The notes beneath the pieces were generated by a model, which worked only from the letters and a program-made list of their open reading frames with translations, was not told the origin of the DNA and did not search any database. Below, in pieces: positions 1 through 7,634 of a stretch of 42,831 bases of DNA. The DNA lies in IMG/VR virus record IMGVR_UViG_3300025652_000146, positions 1 to 42,831 of that record; one strand, written 5' to 3'. The position numbers and the translations under genes were made by a program. The stretch's first letter is position 1. Every line of letters begins with the position of its first letter. The DNA is from a virus.

Positions 1-127
1 AGAAAAAGTTTTACATTCAATAAGAAAAATCAAATTGGAACTTGAACAAATAAGTCATGTATTTGATATTCATTTTGAAAAGAATGTAACATGGAAACAA
101 GTTTTTGAAACGTGGAATGAAAATGAT
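1..127. repeat. Terminal direct repeat, left copy (circular overlap)
   Basis: These 127 bases are identical to 42705-42831. The repeat lies inside one open reading frame that only becomes complete when the ends are joined. That is expected of a circular assembly printed with an overlap. A length of 127 equals a common maximum k-mer of de Bruijn assemblers, so I read it as an assembly overlap and not as a biological terminal repeat. The unit genome is then 42,704 bp. Confidence 0.95.
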
Positions 128-403
128 TTGAAATTTGTCAATGGAACTGCAAATGAATGTATCAAGAAGACAAAAAAACATATGCAGTTCATCACAAAAA
201 TTCCTTCAAGTCATTCTTTTGATGAACACTATCATGATTTTCTTGAAACTTGTTTTGTCCTTGAAGGTGAACTTTATGATGAAAATTCAAAAATGACTTG
301 GTTCAAAGGTGAAACAGTTACTTTTGATGAAATGGTGAAACACACACCAAAAAACATTTCAGACAAGGACTGTTTGCTTCGAGTTGATTTTTTTAATAAC
401 TAA
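1..403 (+). CDS. Cupin-fold protein (3' part; gene begins at 42694 across the junction)
   Basis: Joined to 42694-42704, this encodes 137 aa. Residues 80-93 match cupin motif 1 exactly in spacing: H80-x-H82, three residues, E86, six residues, G93. Residues 107-122 resemble motif 2, with G107, H118 and N122, although the usual proline and glycine are replaced. The three His and the Glu would bind a metal ion. Cupins include sugar isomerases, oxygenases and pure binding proteins, so the reaction cannot be named. Residues 1-60 are helical and lack a signal peptide. The start ATG overlaps the stop of the holin-like gene (ATGA), suggesting translational coupling in the last operon. A TTG at 35 would remove the N-terminus and is not the start. 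Confidence 0.75.
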   Translation, partial: EKVLHSIRKIKLELEQISHVFDIHFEKNVTWKQVFETWNENDLKFVNGTANECIKKTKKHMQFITKIPSSHSFDEHYHDFLETCFVLEGELYDENSKMTWFKGETVTFDEMVKHTPKNISDKDCLLRVDFFNN

Positions 404-431
404 TTTTTTAACCTTTTAAATACCATAAAAA

Positions 432-836
432 ATGGGCAATCTTAATACAAAAAACGTTTTGAAACTACCTGCAAAAATTACTGATTCAGTTTATGCAAGT
501 TTGGAAGATGGTGATTTCAATTTTTTAACTGACTTTCAAAATTTCATTGACGACTTCATTGCTGTCAAACCTGCAATTGATTCAATCAAAGAAATGAAAG
601 AAGAAAACCTTTCAATGTCGATTGAAGAAAGAAAAGACTTGCAAACTTCAATTGTTGCAGAAATGCCAAATGTCAATGAAGATGATTCTTTTGATATTGC
701 TTCAGGCTTGACAGGTGTTCTTTCAATGTTTCGCATCGGATGGAGAAAAGGCGCAACTGCTGAACGTGCAAAATTGAAAGCTGAATTGAAAGCAGGAACA
801 TTGACAATTGAATCTTTACTTGCTGAAGAAGAATAA
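432..836 (+). CDS. Acidic protein of unknown function
   Basis: A 134-aa soluble, acidic protein without recognised motifs. Residues 25-75 are rich in Asp and Glu and predicted helical. A short Gly-rich stretch (about 88-96) is followed by a basic helix (about 103-122) and an acidic tail. The ATG lies 28 bases after the cupin stop, behind a TTTTTTAACC leader of the kind also found before the structural genes at 25821 and 26249. No Shine-Dalgarno sequence is present. It closes the operon that starts at the tail genes, because a strong terminator follows at 876. Function unknown. Confidence 0.75.
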   Translation: MGNLNTKNVLKLPAKITDSVYASLEDGDFNFLTDFQNFIDDFIAVKPAIDSIKEMKEENLSMSIEERKDLQTSIVAEMPNVNEDDSFDIASGLTGVLSMFRIGWRKGATAERAKLKAELKAGTLTIESLLAEEE

Positions 837-875
837 TTTTCAGGCTATTTCAAAAACCGTATTCTGTTTCAAAAA

Positions 876-914
876 AGAAAGCAGTTGATCAAATTAATGA
901 TCAACTGCTTTTCT
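876..914 (+). terminator. Intrinsic terminator ending the late operon
   Basis: A perfect 13-bp stem (AAGCAGTTGATCA at 879-891 with TGATCAACTGCTT at 898-910), six-base loop, followed by TTTTC. It lies 40 bases after the stop of the acidic protein gene. An upstream arm CTGTTTC (864-870) could also pair with GAAAGCAG (877-884) and compete with the stem. Confidence 0.8.
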
Positions 915-963
915 AATTCCTAAAACTTCAAGTATAAAACAAAACGAAAAACCCTTTTTGAAA

Positions 964-992
964 AAGCGCCTGAACGGAGAGTTCAGGCGCTT
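964..992. terminator. GC-rich hairpin, possible bidirectional terminator
   Basis: AAGCGCCTGAAC (964-975) pairs perfectly with GTTCAGGCGCTT (981-992) around a GGAGA loop. It is one of the most GC-rich spots in an AT-rich intergenic region. The tails are poor on both strands (GAAAAAATC on +, TTTCAAAAAGG on -). It could be a second terminator insulating the early promoter, or a transcript-end stabiliser. Confidence 0.55.
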
Positions 993-1091
993 GAAAAAAT
1001 CTTCAGTATGAAAATTTCAATTTTGACATACATAAAAATCGACAGTTCAAAGGTATGTCAAGTTTTTGAAACATTCAAAAAAAAATAATTG

Positions 1092-1122
1092 TTGTTTTTC
1101 TCAATATGAAATCATATTTTTG
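1092..1122 (+). promoter_or_regulatory. Bacteroidota-type promoter
   Basis: TTG at 1092-1094 is followed after 20 bases by TATTTTTG (1115-1122), which fits the Bacteroidota consensus TTG / TAnnTTTG. It is 33 bases upstream of the ATG at 1155. The rest of the gap 837-1154 holds two hairpins and one orphan copy of the ATCGACA motif (1035-1044). Confidence 0.6.
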
Positions 1123-1154
1123 TTTTATTAATTCAATCATAAAAATCGACAATT

Positions 1155-2150
1155 ATGACAATCAAATCTTTTGCCCTTCAATGTGGCGTTTCAGACAGAA
1201 CCATTCAGAGAAGAATTCAAGCTTTCAATAAATCCAGTAATTCAGAATTTCCTTCAGGTGTCAATGACGAAATTGACAATGAATCTTTGAAGCTATTCCT
1301 AAAAGAAGAATTCAATCTGACAAGTCAATTTGCTTCAGCAGATATTCCTTCAGGTTCTTCAATTTTAAGTTCAACACCAATCAGAACAGTTGAAGAACAT
1401 GAAAAGGAAAATGAAGAAGTGAATAAATCTTTTGATTCAAAGATGAAAACCAAAACTGAAGAATTGATTTCTGAAAGGTTGAAAAACTTGATGAATATTC
1501 TTGATGAAAAAGCAATTGAAGAATTAGAAAAGATTGATCATAAAATTGATTTCCCTGAAGGTGGTCTTCCTGTCAAAAACAATGTTGTTGAATTTGATCT
1601 TAGTTCAGAAGAAAAAGTAATTGTTCCAAACAAGAAATTGCAAGAAGAACACATTCAGCAATTGAAGGATATTTCAAAAGGATTGAGTGAAGGAAAAGGA
1701 AGTCTTATTTCTGATTTAGTTGAAAAGATTGAAAAAAGTAAAAATGAAACACTTGAACCTGTTGTTCAAAACAAAGAACAAGAAGATCAAATGACAACAC
1801 TTCAAAAAAGACTTTCTTCAGATTGGTTGATTGTTTTTGTTCTGCTTGTTATACTTACAATTGATATGATAATTTTCAGCATTATTGGAGAAATCAACTT
1901 CAAAGAAAAAATTCCTTTTGCTTCAATTTTATTTGCTGTTATTGGTTTAGCAACAGGAATTGGTTCAATTGCTACATATGCAAGAATTCAAGAAGAAAGG
2001 ATTGCAAATATTTGGAAGTGGTGTTTTTCATTCCTTCAATTCCTTATTTTTATTTTGACAATCAACGAACATTTTTTTCTTGCTGAAACTGTTCTCACAA
2101 CAATGGTCTGTCTTGTTTTTATTGGAGTGCAAAAAAGTATTAAAAAATAA
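1155..2150 (+). CDS. HTH, coiled-coil and four-helix membrane protein
   Basis: 331 aa with three parts. Residues 1-25 look like a helix-turn-helix (SFALQCGVSDRTIQRRIQ). Residues 80-220 are charged and helical, probably coiled coil. Residues 223-326 carry about four hydrophobic segments (224-244, 253-273, 287-304, 308-325). It may be a membrane-anchored DNA-binding protein. The start is set by the motif AAAAATCGACA ending 3 bases before the ATG. It is the first gene after the 1092 promoter. I do not recognise a family, so the combination of domains is what can be said. Confidence 0.75.
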   Translation: MTIKSFALQCGVSDRTIQRRIQAFNKSSNSEFPSGVNDEIDNESLKLFLKEEFNLTSQFASADIPSGSSILSSTPIRTVEEHEKENEEVNKSFDSKMKTKTEELISERLKNLMNILDEKAIEELEKIDHKIDFPEGGLPVKNNVVEFDLSSEEKVIVPNKKLQEEHIQQLKDISKGLSEGKGSLISDLVEKIEKSKNETLEPVVQNKEQEDQMTTLQKRLSSDWLIVFVLLVILTIDMIIFSIIGEINFKEKIPFASILFAVIGLATGIGSIATYARIQEERIANIWKWCFSFLQFLIFILTINEHFFLAETVLTTMVCLVFIGVQKSIKK

Positions 2151-2176
2151 TTATTCAACTTTTATAAATTTATATT

Positions 2177-2611
2177 ATGTCAAAAATCAAACTTCAAAAA
2201 CTAAAAAATTCAGTCGGTTCAAGTGTTCAAAGAATACATAACAACATGATGAAACTAGAAGGACAACCTGAAGCTTCTTCTTTGCAGATTCTTTCAATGC
2301 CAAAATCAATTGATGAACCTGAAGAAATGAATCTTGATTTCATTGTTGGTCAAACAGGAAACCCTTCAGCAGTTGCTGCTGTCATGATTGAGAAAGCAAA
2401 AATTGATTTGCCTTTTGCTGAATTTTGTTCAGCGCTTCTTGTTGAACTTGAAAAGAAAATGAAAGAAGAAGGAATTGAAGACAAAATCAAAGCTTCAGCA
2501 ATGAAGACTGAAGAAATAATTGAACAGCAGAAAGCGCTAATGAAGAAGAAAAAAGAAAATGGTCTTGTTGTTGTTCAGGATGGTGAAATTTTAAACCAGG
2601 AAGAAGAATGA
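2177..2611 (+). CDS. Small unknown protein, charged C-terminus
   Basis: 144 aa with no recognised motif. The N-terminus is basic (residues 1-30), the middle contains a short hydrophobic helix (about 62-85), and residues 85-144 are a highly charged helix ending in Glu residues. Native codon use. Its TGA overlaps the ATG of a 23-codon membrane peptide (ATGA), indicating coupling. Function unknown. Confidence 0.7.
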   Translation: MSKIKLQKLKNSVGSSVQRIHNNMMKLEGQPEASSLQILSMPKSIDEPEEMNLDFIVGQTGNPSAVAAVMIEKAKIDLPFAEFCSALLVELEKKMKEEGIEDKIKASAMKTEEIIEQQKALMKKKKENGLVVVQDGEILNQEEE

Positions 2612-2679
2612 TTTTATACATCTTAATTTTAATAGCTGCTTTTTTCACAGTCAAAGATTTGTTTGACGTAAAAGAATAA
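2608..2679 (+). CDS. 23-aa single-pass membrane peptide
   Basis: Starts in an ATGA overlap with the preceding gene and reads 23 codons to TAA. Residues 2-14 are strongly hydrophobic, followed by a charged tail (KDLFDVKE). It fills the gap before the next gene at 2684. One of several tiny membrane peptides in this genome (see 5103, 7495, 9514, 17181, 18129). Confidence 0.55.
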   Translation: MILYILILIAAFFTVKDLFDVKE

Positions 2680-2683
2680 AACA

Positions 2684-3130
2684 ATGAATTTTTTCAACTT
2701 GACAGACTTATTCAAACCAACGTCAACACCACACCCTTTCAAAAAGAAAGTTGTCGTTGACAGGTTTCACCATGTCGAAGAAGTTGAACCTGAAGACAAC
2801 ATTGTTTCAACCAGTTGGGGAAAATCAAAAGTTGTCAAGGCAAAACATGTGACAACTGACAAGTTTGTTGAATGGTCAATTGAAGAAAAAGATTCTGTCA
2901 GACTGAAATCAGTTGACCTTGATAAGTTTGATCTTGCTGTCATTCGTGAAAAAAAGCTAAGTATTGCAAATTATCGACTTGTCAAACCATATGTGATTTC
3001 AGGCGAATACACAAACAAAGAAATTGCAACAATCTTGACAGCTTCGAAATCATGGGTTGAACGACTAACGCCAAGAATCAAAGAAGCTGTCAGGAATCGA
3101 AGGAAAAGCGCCCCTATCGTGAAAAAATAA
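2684..3130 (+). CDS. Protein with C-terminal HTH-like domain
   Basis: 148 aa. Residues 96-140 contain a predicted three-helix unit (YRLVKPYVISGEYTNKEIAT onward, with SKSWVERLTPRI) that resembles sigma region 4 or a LuxR-type HTH, which would bind DNA. The N-terminal half is basic and Val-rich with no known motif. It could be a phage transcription factor for the membrane-protein operon that follows. It is terminated by a long hairpin at 3141. The assignment rests on the HTH pattern only. Confidence 0.65.
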   Translation: MNFFNLTDLFKPTSTPHPFKKKVVVDRFHHVEEVEPEDNIVSTSWGKSKVVKAKHVTTDKFVEWSIEEKDSVRLKSVDLDKFDLAVIREKKLSIANYRLVKPYVISGEYTNKEIATILTASKSWVERLTPRIKEAVRNRRKSAPIVKK

Positions 3131-3140
3131 CCTTATCACA

Positions 3141-3179
3141 GGAAAAAGACCGCAAATTTTACTTTTGCGGTCTTTTTCC
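3141..3179. terminator. Strong terminator hairpin (both strands)
   Basis: GGAAAAAGACCGCAAA (3141-3156) pairs perfectly with TTTGCGGTCTTTTTCC (3164-3179), a 16-bp stem with a U-rich 3' arm. A 14-base copy of the 5' arm (AAAAAGACCGCAAA) recurs at 3219-3232, inside the next gene. Confidence 0.85.
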
Positions 3180-3196
3180 AACAAAATCAACAGTTC

Positions 3197-3709
3197 ATGC
3201 ACAACCTTCAGACGGTAAAAAGACCGCAAACCACCGCAAAATATTCCCACATTGAATTTGAAGTTGTCAACGACAAACAAATTCAACTTGACAGATTGCT
3301 GACAGCAAGACCTGAAGTTTGTCCTGATGTCGTTAAACCTGTCAGACAAGTCAAGACAGCACCTGTTGCACCTGTCAAAGTTGACGTTGACAAAATGGAA
3401 GTTGTCAGACAAGCAATTGAAGAAGTCAAACCAGTTGTCAAGGTTCTGACAGAAGGTTTGATTCATGTCATTCATGTTTCAGGTTACATGACAGGGTTCA
3501 TTGTTGTCAAGGTGGTGAAATATTCCTTTTTGTTCATTGGTGCTGTTGTCGGTGGTTTGATCATGTCTGTTGTAGATGCTTTTGACAATCATTCAAATGC
3601 CAAAGGTTTTGAAGAAGATGAATTTGAACAGCAAGAAGTTCGAACGAATATAAACACAATCAATGCTTCAGGAAATTCAACAGTCAACATTCAAATCAAT
3701 AACAAATGA
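3197..3709 (+). CDS. Membrane protein with one or two central helices
   Basis: 170 aa. Residues 1-80 are basic with a Val/Pro/Lys-rich stretch (about 42-62). Residues 93-130 are strongly hydrophobic and give one or two membrane helices. The C-terminus is acidic, then Asn/Thr-rich (NINTINASGNSTVNIQIN). The ATG lies 17 bases after the terminator hairpin. The TGA overlaps the next ATG (ATGA). Function unknown; the coupled partner is also membrane-bound. Confidence 0.7.
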   Translation: MHNLQTVKRPQTTAKYSHIEFEVVNDKQIQLDRLLTARPEVCPDVVKPVRQVKTAPVAPVKVDVDKMEVVRQAIEEVKPVVKVLTEGLIHVIHVSGYMTGFIVVKVVKYSFLFIGAVVGGLIMSVVDAFDNHSNAKGFEEDEFEQQEVRTNINTINASGNSTVNIQINNK

Positions 3710-4248
3710 AAAATATAATCTTCGTTTTCGCTTTTCTTCTTTTGACAATGCTGTTGAATCAGTTTGAACTTCCTGTTGCAATTGCAGCTTTTTTGATTTC
3801 AGCAATTTCAGTTGCTGCTGTTTGGCATAAAGTGGAAATGTTTTTTTTGCTTCGAGAATATGCAAGCCAGGTTGAAAATATCTATGTTGTGTCAAATGAT
3901 CCTGCAACGAATGAAGAAGTTTTCATTGAAGCACTTCAGGAACTGATTGTCAACATTGAATTCAATGAAGTTGTCAATGAAGTTGCAAACCAAAAACAAT
4001 TGCTTCAGAAGTCAGGAAATGAACACTTCAATGACAAGGATCTTCAGGAACATGAAAAGCTTCAGGTGTTGTCATTCACTTTTCAAGATGCTGAATATAT
4101 CAATGAAACGTTTTTTGAATTTGAACTTCGAGTTGCTGAAGGAATCAAAGAAGACAGAATCAAACGTCATGCAGTTTTAAAAAATGCTGATCCTGTTTGG
4201 TATGATCAATTTTGTAATTATCAAAACGGGGTACAATGGAACAAATAA
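3706..4248 (+). CDS. Two-helix membrane protein with acidic cytosolic domain
   Basis: 180 aa. Residues 3-20 and 23-42 are hydrophobic segments and the rest is acidic and helical. It overlaps the preceding gene by ATGA and is followed by a terminator with a GAAA tetraloop, so the pair at 3197-4248 forms a transcription unit. No family recognised. Confidence 0.7.
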   Translation: MKNIIFVFAFLLLTMLLNQFELPVAIAAFLISAISVAAVWHKVEMFFLLREYASQVENIYVVSNDPATNEEVFIEALQELIVNIEFNEVVNEVANQKQLLQKSGNEHFNDKDLQEHEKLQVLSFTFQDAEYINETFFEFELRVAEGIKEDRIKRHAVLKNADPVWYDQFCNYQNGVQWNK

Positions 4249-4272
4249 AAAATTTAGTTAGGTGTTGTTTTC

Positions 4273-4300
4273 AGGTCAGCAGAAATGTTGACCTTTTTTT
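4273..4300 (+). terminator. Intrinsic terminator with GAAA tetraloop
   Basis: AGGTCAGCA (4273-4281) pairs with TGTTGACCT (one G-U wobble) around a GAAA tetraloop, followed by a run of T. It ends the 2684-4248 unit. Confidence 0.85.
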
Positions 4301-4323
4301 ATGTCAAAAAATAAATAAAAGTA

Positions 4324-4368
4324 TTTTATTATAAAATTAGGTTTTATAATAAAATGCCTGTACATTTG
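4324..4368 (+). promoter_or_regulatory. Early promoter with paired 13-bp operators
   Basis: Two 13-bp palindromes TTTTAT-W-ATAAAA (4324-4336 and 4342-4354) are separated by TTAGG. A -7-like box TACATTTG (TAnnTTTG) follows at 4361-4368, 6 bases after the second palindrome. The same layout occurs at 6142-6189 and, with one palindrome, at 10340-10365. A repressor or activator could bind here; which protein does so is unknown. Confidence 0.6.
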
Positions 4369-4412
4369 TTATGTAATTAATTTGAAAAACTTTTAAAATA
4401 AAAATCGACAAT

Positions 4413-4979
4413 ATGAAAAATTCAATCAACCTTCCTGAAGTACTTTCAATTTCAACTGATGAATGTCTTGAAAATCTTATCATTGTAACAGATGAAAATG
4501 AACATGAATTTGCAATTGAATATGCTTTGACAATTATTGAAAATCTAAACATCATTAATGACTTCAACTTGAATGAAGAAGAAGTTGCTGTTGACATGTA
4601 CTACTGTGATGAAAATTCACATAGACACGAAGAAGTTGAAAAAACTGAATGGTTCAACACTTTTGATTTCATCAATGATTTATCACTTGATCAAGGTCAG
4701 CAGATCCTTCAAGCATACATCAAGCAAGAACAAGCTGCTGCTGCTGCTGAAGAAAAGGAACAAAAAGAATCAATCCTTGAAGCGTTTGCTTGTTCTTCTC
4801 GAATCGTACCTTCTGAAGCAATTGCAGTTGAATTGAAAAAGAATTCAGAAGGGGATATTCATTTTGAAATCAAATCTGAAACATGGGTTTCTTTTGATCC
4901 TGATTCAAGCAAAGTTGTAATTCATCAACTCCAGGTAAAAGAAAATAAAATTCACATATCAGGAACATTTGTTTCTTGA
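4413..4979 (+). CDS. Acidic unknown protein, first gene of early operon
   Basis: 188 aa, acidic throughout. Residues 1-100 are mixed alpha/beta. A poly-Ala segment (about 110-114) leads into a charged linker, and the C-terminal 60 residues look beta-rich. The start is fixed by AAAATCGACA (4401-4410) two bases before the ATG. First gene behind the paired-operator promoter, so probably early. Phage early unknowns of this kind often act on host proteins, but nothing here proves that. Confidence 0.7.
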   Translation: MKNSINLPEVLSISTDECLENLIIVTDENEHEFAIEYALTIIENLNIINDFNLNEEEVAVDMYYCDENSHRHEEVEKTEWFNTFDFINDLSLDQGQQILQAYIKQEQAAAAAEEKEQKESILEAFACSSRIVPSEAIAVELKKNSEGDIHFEIKSETWVSFDPDSSKVVIHQLQVKENKIHISGTFVS

Positions 4980-5032
4980 TCTTAATCCTTCAAACCGAAA
5001 TCCAAAAACCGTATTTGTTCACACTATGAACA

Positions 5033-5061
5033 GGCAGCAGTTTTCAGAAGGGGCTGCTGCC
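5033..5061 (+). terminator. Possible terminator or attenuator hairpin
   Basis: GGCAGCAG (5033-5040) pairs with CTGCTGCC (5054-5061), then AACTTTTAAAA. A smaller hairpin TGTTC/GAACA (5016-5032) lies directly upstream. The U-tract is weak, so partial termination is possible. Confidence 0.5.
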
Positions 5062-5102
5062 AACTTTTAAAAATCATTTTTTCAAATCTTTAAATAATCG
5101 AC

Positions 5103-5195
5103 ATGTACAAATTTAAAATCAAAATCAAAAGACTTCCTGAATTGCTTTTTGCAATTTCAATTCTTGCTTCACTACTTTTAAAAAACTGTTTCTAA
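5103..5195 (+). CDS. 30-aa membrane peptide
   Basis: Its ATG overlaps the motif ATCGACA (5097-5103), the same element that marks other starts here. Basic N-terminus (MYKFKIKIKR) followed by a 16-residue hydrophobic stretch and a KNCF end. It is too short for routine gene callers but its start context is as good as that of its neighbours. Confidence 0.55.
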   Translation: MYKFKIKIKRLPELLFAISILASLLLKNCF

Positions 5196-5209
5196 AAAAA
5201 AATCACATC

Positions 5210-5461
5210 ATGGAAAAAATATCAAACACTCTTCAAGTTATCTTTGATGAAACAAAAATTCCTATAACTGAAGACAATATTAGAAAAATAGCTGAAGCAA
5301 TTAAAAAAGATTTTGACACAAAAGAACAACTTCTTGATGTTGCTTCAAGAATTGCTTCAGGGGTTATTGCAAATCCTGATTCGATTATAGATGATGAAAT
5401 GACTTCAAGAAGATCAATATTATTAGCAAAAACATTAATCTACAAAATAAAATCGACATGA
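5210..5461 (+). CDS. Small unknown helical protein
   Basis: 83 aa, soluble and predicted helical, without known motifs. Native codon use. Its last codons (TCG ACA TGA) double as the start motif and start codon of the next gene: the stop TGA overlaps the next ATG at 5458. Confidence 0.65.
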   Translation: MEKISNTLQVIFDETKIPITEDNIRKIAEAIKKDFDTKEQLLDVASRIASGVIANPDSIIDDEMTSRRSILLAKTLIYKIKST

Positions 5462-5799
5462 AAAAAATACCTTCAACAACAAGAAAGGCAATGTTCTACA
5501 ACCTACTTGAAACCCTTGAACGAATTGCAAACATAAGTGAAAAGTCAACTGTCTTTGAACAGGAAGCAAAAGGTTTTCCACAATTAGACATTGTCACTTT
5601 GAAAAAGATTGAACATAGATTCAATATTTATTCACAGGAAGATATAAGTGAATTAAAAATTGCTTTATTCAATCTTGATTGGACTGAAGAAAAATCAAAC
5701 TACTTCAGCAAAGTTGATGACATTGCAAAATGGTGTACATTGAAATATTTAGGAATTTATTTTAAACCACAAAATCAAAATCGACATGAAAAAAATTGA
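5458..5799 (+). CDS. Unknown early protein
   Basis: 113 aa, soluble, helical in the first half. Starts at an ATCGACATG that is embedded in the end of the upstream gene and ends 14 bases inside the following gene. No recognised domain. Tight overlap on both sides places it in one operon. Confidence 0.65.
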   Translation: MKKIPSTTRKAMFYNLLETLERIANISEKSTVFEQEAKGFPQLDIVTLKKIEHRFNIYSQEDISELKIALFNLDWTEEKSNYFSKVDDIAKWCTLKYLGIYFKPQNQNRHEKN

Positions 5800-6157
5800 T
5801 CAGGTCATTGACCAACTAAAAGAACAAGGTGCAATTCTTATTGAAAAGCAAATAATCAAGGAATCAGATATTTATCTTTTTTCATTGAATAAAGAAGTCA
5901 TTGTTGTCATTGATGACTTCATGACAGGGAAAATAAAAACTTTGGAAGAACGAAAAGAAGAACCTGTTCAGGCAATCAAGACAGACTTCACCAAAGAAGC
6001 AAAAGCTGCTTTTGATATTAAGATTTTGACACAAGCAGTTGATCATTACTTTGAACCAATCCTTCAGAACGAATTGAAACCTTCTGTAAAAGAATCAACA
6101 ACCAAAGCAAAAGATAATTTGATTCTTCGAGTTCGTGAAAGATTTATAATAAAATAG
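5786..6157 (+). CDS. Unknown early protein
   Basis: 123 aa. Residues 1-55 look like a small alpha/beta unit and the rest is basic and helical. Start again at AATCGACATG, inside the end of the previous gene. The stop is TAG, which shows that TAG is a normal stop in this genome. The last codons overlap the operator palindrome at 6142. Confidence 0.65.
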   Translation: MKKIDQVIDQLKEQGAILIEKQIIKESDIYLFSLNKEVIVVIDDFMTGKIKTLEERKEEPVQAIKTDFTKEAKAAFDIKILTQAVDHYFEPILQNELKPSVKESTTKAKDNLILRVRERFIIK

Positions 6158-6189
6158 TTTTCATTTTATTATAAAATAATGTAACTTTA
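6142..6189 (+). promoter_or_regulatory. Second paired-operator promoter
   Basis: Two near-identical palindromes (6142-6154, one mismatch, and 6164-6176, perfect TTTTATTATAAAA), then 5 bases and a -7-like box TAACTTTA (6182-6189). Centres are 22 bp apart, about two helical turns. Likely an internal promoter for the recombination genes. Confidence 0.55.
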
Positions 6190-6210
6190 CAAAAATAAAA
6201 ATTGACAAAT

Positions 6211-6510
6211 ATGAAAGTTTATCCAAACCACCTTGAAGAATTAATTCAAGAAGAATCAAAAAAAGCTATTATTGATTATCCTGTTTCATTTTTAAAAATC
6301 ATTTTACGTTTTCAAATTGCACACCAAATTGTTGAAGGTGGTCATAAGTTGACCCGTGAAGATGTAGCAGTTTTGATGATGAAAAAGGGATCAGAAGCAA
6401 TTCAAAAAGATACTGCAAAGTATTGCAAGCAATTCAACGAAGATCAGAATGAAAAATTCAATGCTGACTTTCTGAAGAAATCAAAATCATTTATCAAACC
6501 ATTAAAATAA
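6211..6510 (+). CDS. Unknown helical protein
   Basis: 99 aa, basic, helical, no known motif. The ATG at 6211 follows AAAATTGACA (a one-base variant of the ATCGACA motif). A TTG at 6202 lies inside that motif and is rejected as start. First gene after the 6142 promoter, upstream of the coiled-coil and RecT genes, so it may belong to the recombination module. Confidence 0.65.
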   Translation: MKVYPNHLEELIQEESKKAIIDYPVSFLKIILRFQIAHQIVEGGHKLTREDVAVLMMKKGSEAIQKDTAKYCKQFNEDQNEKFNADFLKKSKSFIKPLK

Positions 6511-6518
6511 ATATCGAC

Positions 6519-7490
6519 ATGACAAAGGAAATTATCAAAGCTGAAGATTTTGGAATTGAACAAAAAAAAGCTGAAGAATTGACAAAAGGATTAACAGTTG
6601 TAAAAGCTGAACGTGAATTGTTAATTGCAGAATTTGAAGAACTTTCAAAATTAGAATTGACAGAATCAAACCTTCCTAAATTTAAAGACTTGCGTTTGAA
6701 GATTGTTAAAAACCGAACACAAGGAATTAACAAATGGCACAAGGTCAACAAAGAATTCTTTTTGACAGGTGGAAAATTTGTTGATGCAATCAAACGAAAA
6801 GAAATTCAGGTGAACGAATCAATGGAAGAAAAATTGATGACTGCTGAAAAGCATTTTGAAAATTTAGAGAAAGAACGGATTGCAGCAATTCAAAAAGAAC
6901 GGGTAACTTTGATTTCTGAATATTTACCTGATGCAAATGAACGGGATCTTGCAAGCATGGAAGTTGATCTTTGGGATTTATTTTTTGATTCAAAGAAGAA
7001 AGCATTCTTCGAAGAAAAAGAACGAATTGAAAAAGAACGTCAAGCTGTTATTGAAAAAGAAAAAGCTGAAGCTGAAGAACGGGAACGAATAAGAAAAGAA
7101 AATGAAGAATTGAAAGCAGCAGCAGCAGCAAAGGAAAAAGAACTTCAAAAGGAACGTGAAGAACGTGAAGCGATATTGAAAGAAGAACGTGAAAAAGTTG
7201 AAGCTGAACGACAACAACGGGAAAAAGAAAAAGCTGAAGAACAAAAGAAGCTTCTTCAATTGCAAGCTGAATTGAAAGCAAAAAAAGAAGCTGAAGCTGA
7301 AAGAATTGCTGAAGCAAAAGCAAAAGAAGAAGCTGAACTTTCAAAAGGTGACCAGGATAAAATCAAAGAATTGATTTCTGATTTGGATTCATTGAAAACA
7401 AAATATTCTTTTAAGTCAAACGAAAATCAAAAAAAATACAAAGATGTTCAGCTTCTTCTTGACAAAATAATTGGTCACATAAAACAATAA
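6519..7490 (+). CDS. Long coiled-coil protein of the recombination module
   Basis: 323 aa. Residues 1-110 form a compact helical domain and residues 155-275 are an almost uninterrupted Glu/Lys/Ala-rich coiled coil. The C-terminal 45 residues return to mixed composition. Coiled-coil proteins of this size are often found beside phage single-strand annealing proteins, and this one is separated from the RecT gene only by a tiny membrane peptide. The start follows ATATCGACATG. A role in recombination or DNA protection is inferred from position only. Confidence 0.7.
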   Translation: MTKEIIKAEDFGIEQKKAEELTKGLTVVKAERELLIAEFEELSKLELTESNLPKFKDLRLKIVKNRTQGINKWHKVNKEFFLTGGKFVDAIKRKEIQVNESMEEKLMTAEKHFENLEKERIAAIQKERVTLISEYLPDANERDLASMEVDLWDLFFDSKKKAFFEEKERIEKERQAVIEKEKAEAEERERIRKENEELKAAAAAKEKELQKEREEREAILKEEREKVEAERQQREKEKAEEQKKLLQLQAELKAKKEAEAERIAEAKAKEEAELSKGDQDKIKELISDLDSLKTKYSFKSNENQKKYKDVQLLLDKIIGHIKQ

Positions 7491-7494
7491 TTTC

Positions 7495-7608
7495 ATGATA
7501 TTATTATTTGCAATGACACATTCTTTGAAAGTATTTCTTTGTATTTTTATAGGGTTCACAATTGCAACTTTTCTTTTCCATCATGAAGAAAACATTCGTA
7601 AAAAATAA
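7495..7608 (+). CDS. 37-aa membrane peptide
   Basis: An ATG 5 bases after the preceding stop opens 37 codons. Residues 1-28 are hydrophobic with no charged residue except one Lys, followed by HHEENIRKK. It fills the gap between the coiled-coil and RecT genes. Spacing and composition support it; function unknown. Confidence 0.5.
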   Translation: MILLFAMTHSLKVFLCIFIGFTIATFLFHHEENIRKK

Positions 7609-7634
7609 TTTTCTAATTTTAAAAAAATCGACAA

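Noticed and set aside
1-127. True short terminal repeat of a linear phage genome
   Set aside because: Length equals a typical assembly k-mer and a gene continues through the join; an overlap artefact is simpler.
1008-1088. 26-codon frame starting ATG 1008, with ATCGAC inside
   Set aside because: No start motif, sits across a hairpin and promoter region, and no membrane or domain feature. Composition fits native bias, so it remains possible.
6990-7344. Long minus-strand frames in the coiled-coil gene
   Set aside because: Phe/Leu-rich shadows of GAA/AAA-rich coding sequence; no start context or motif.
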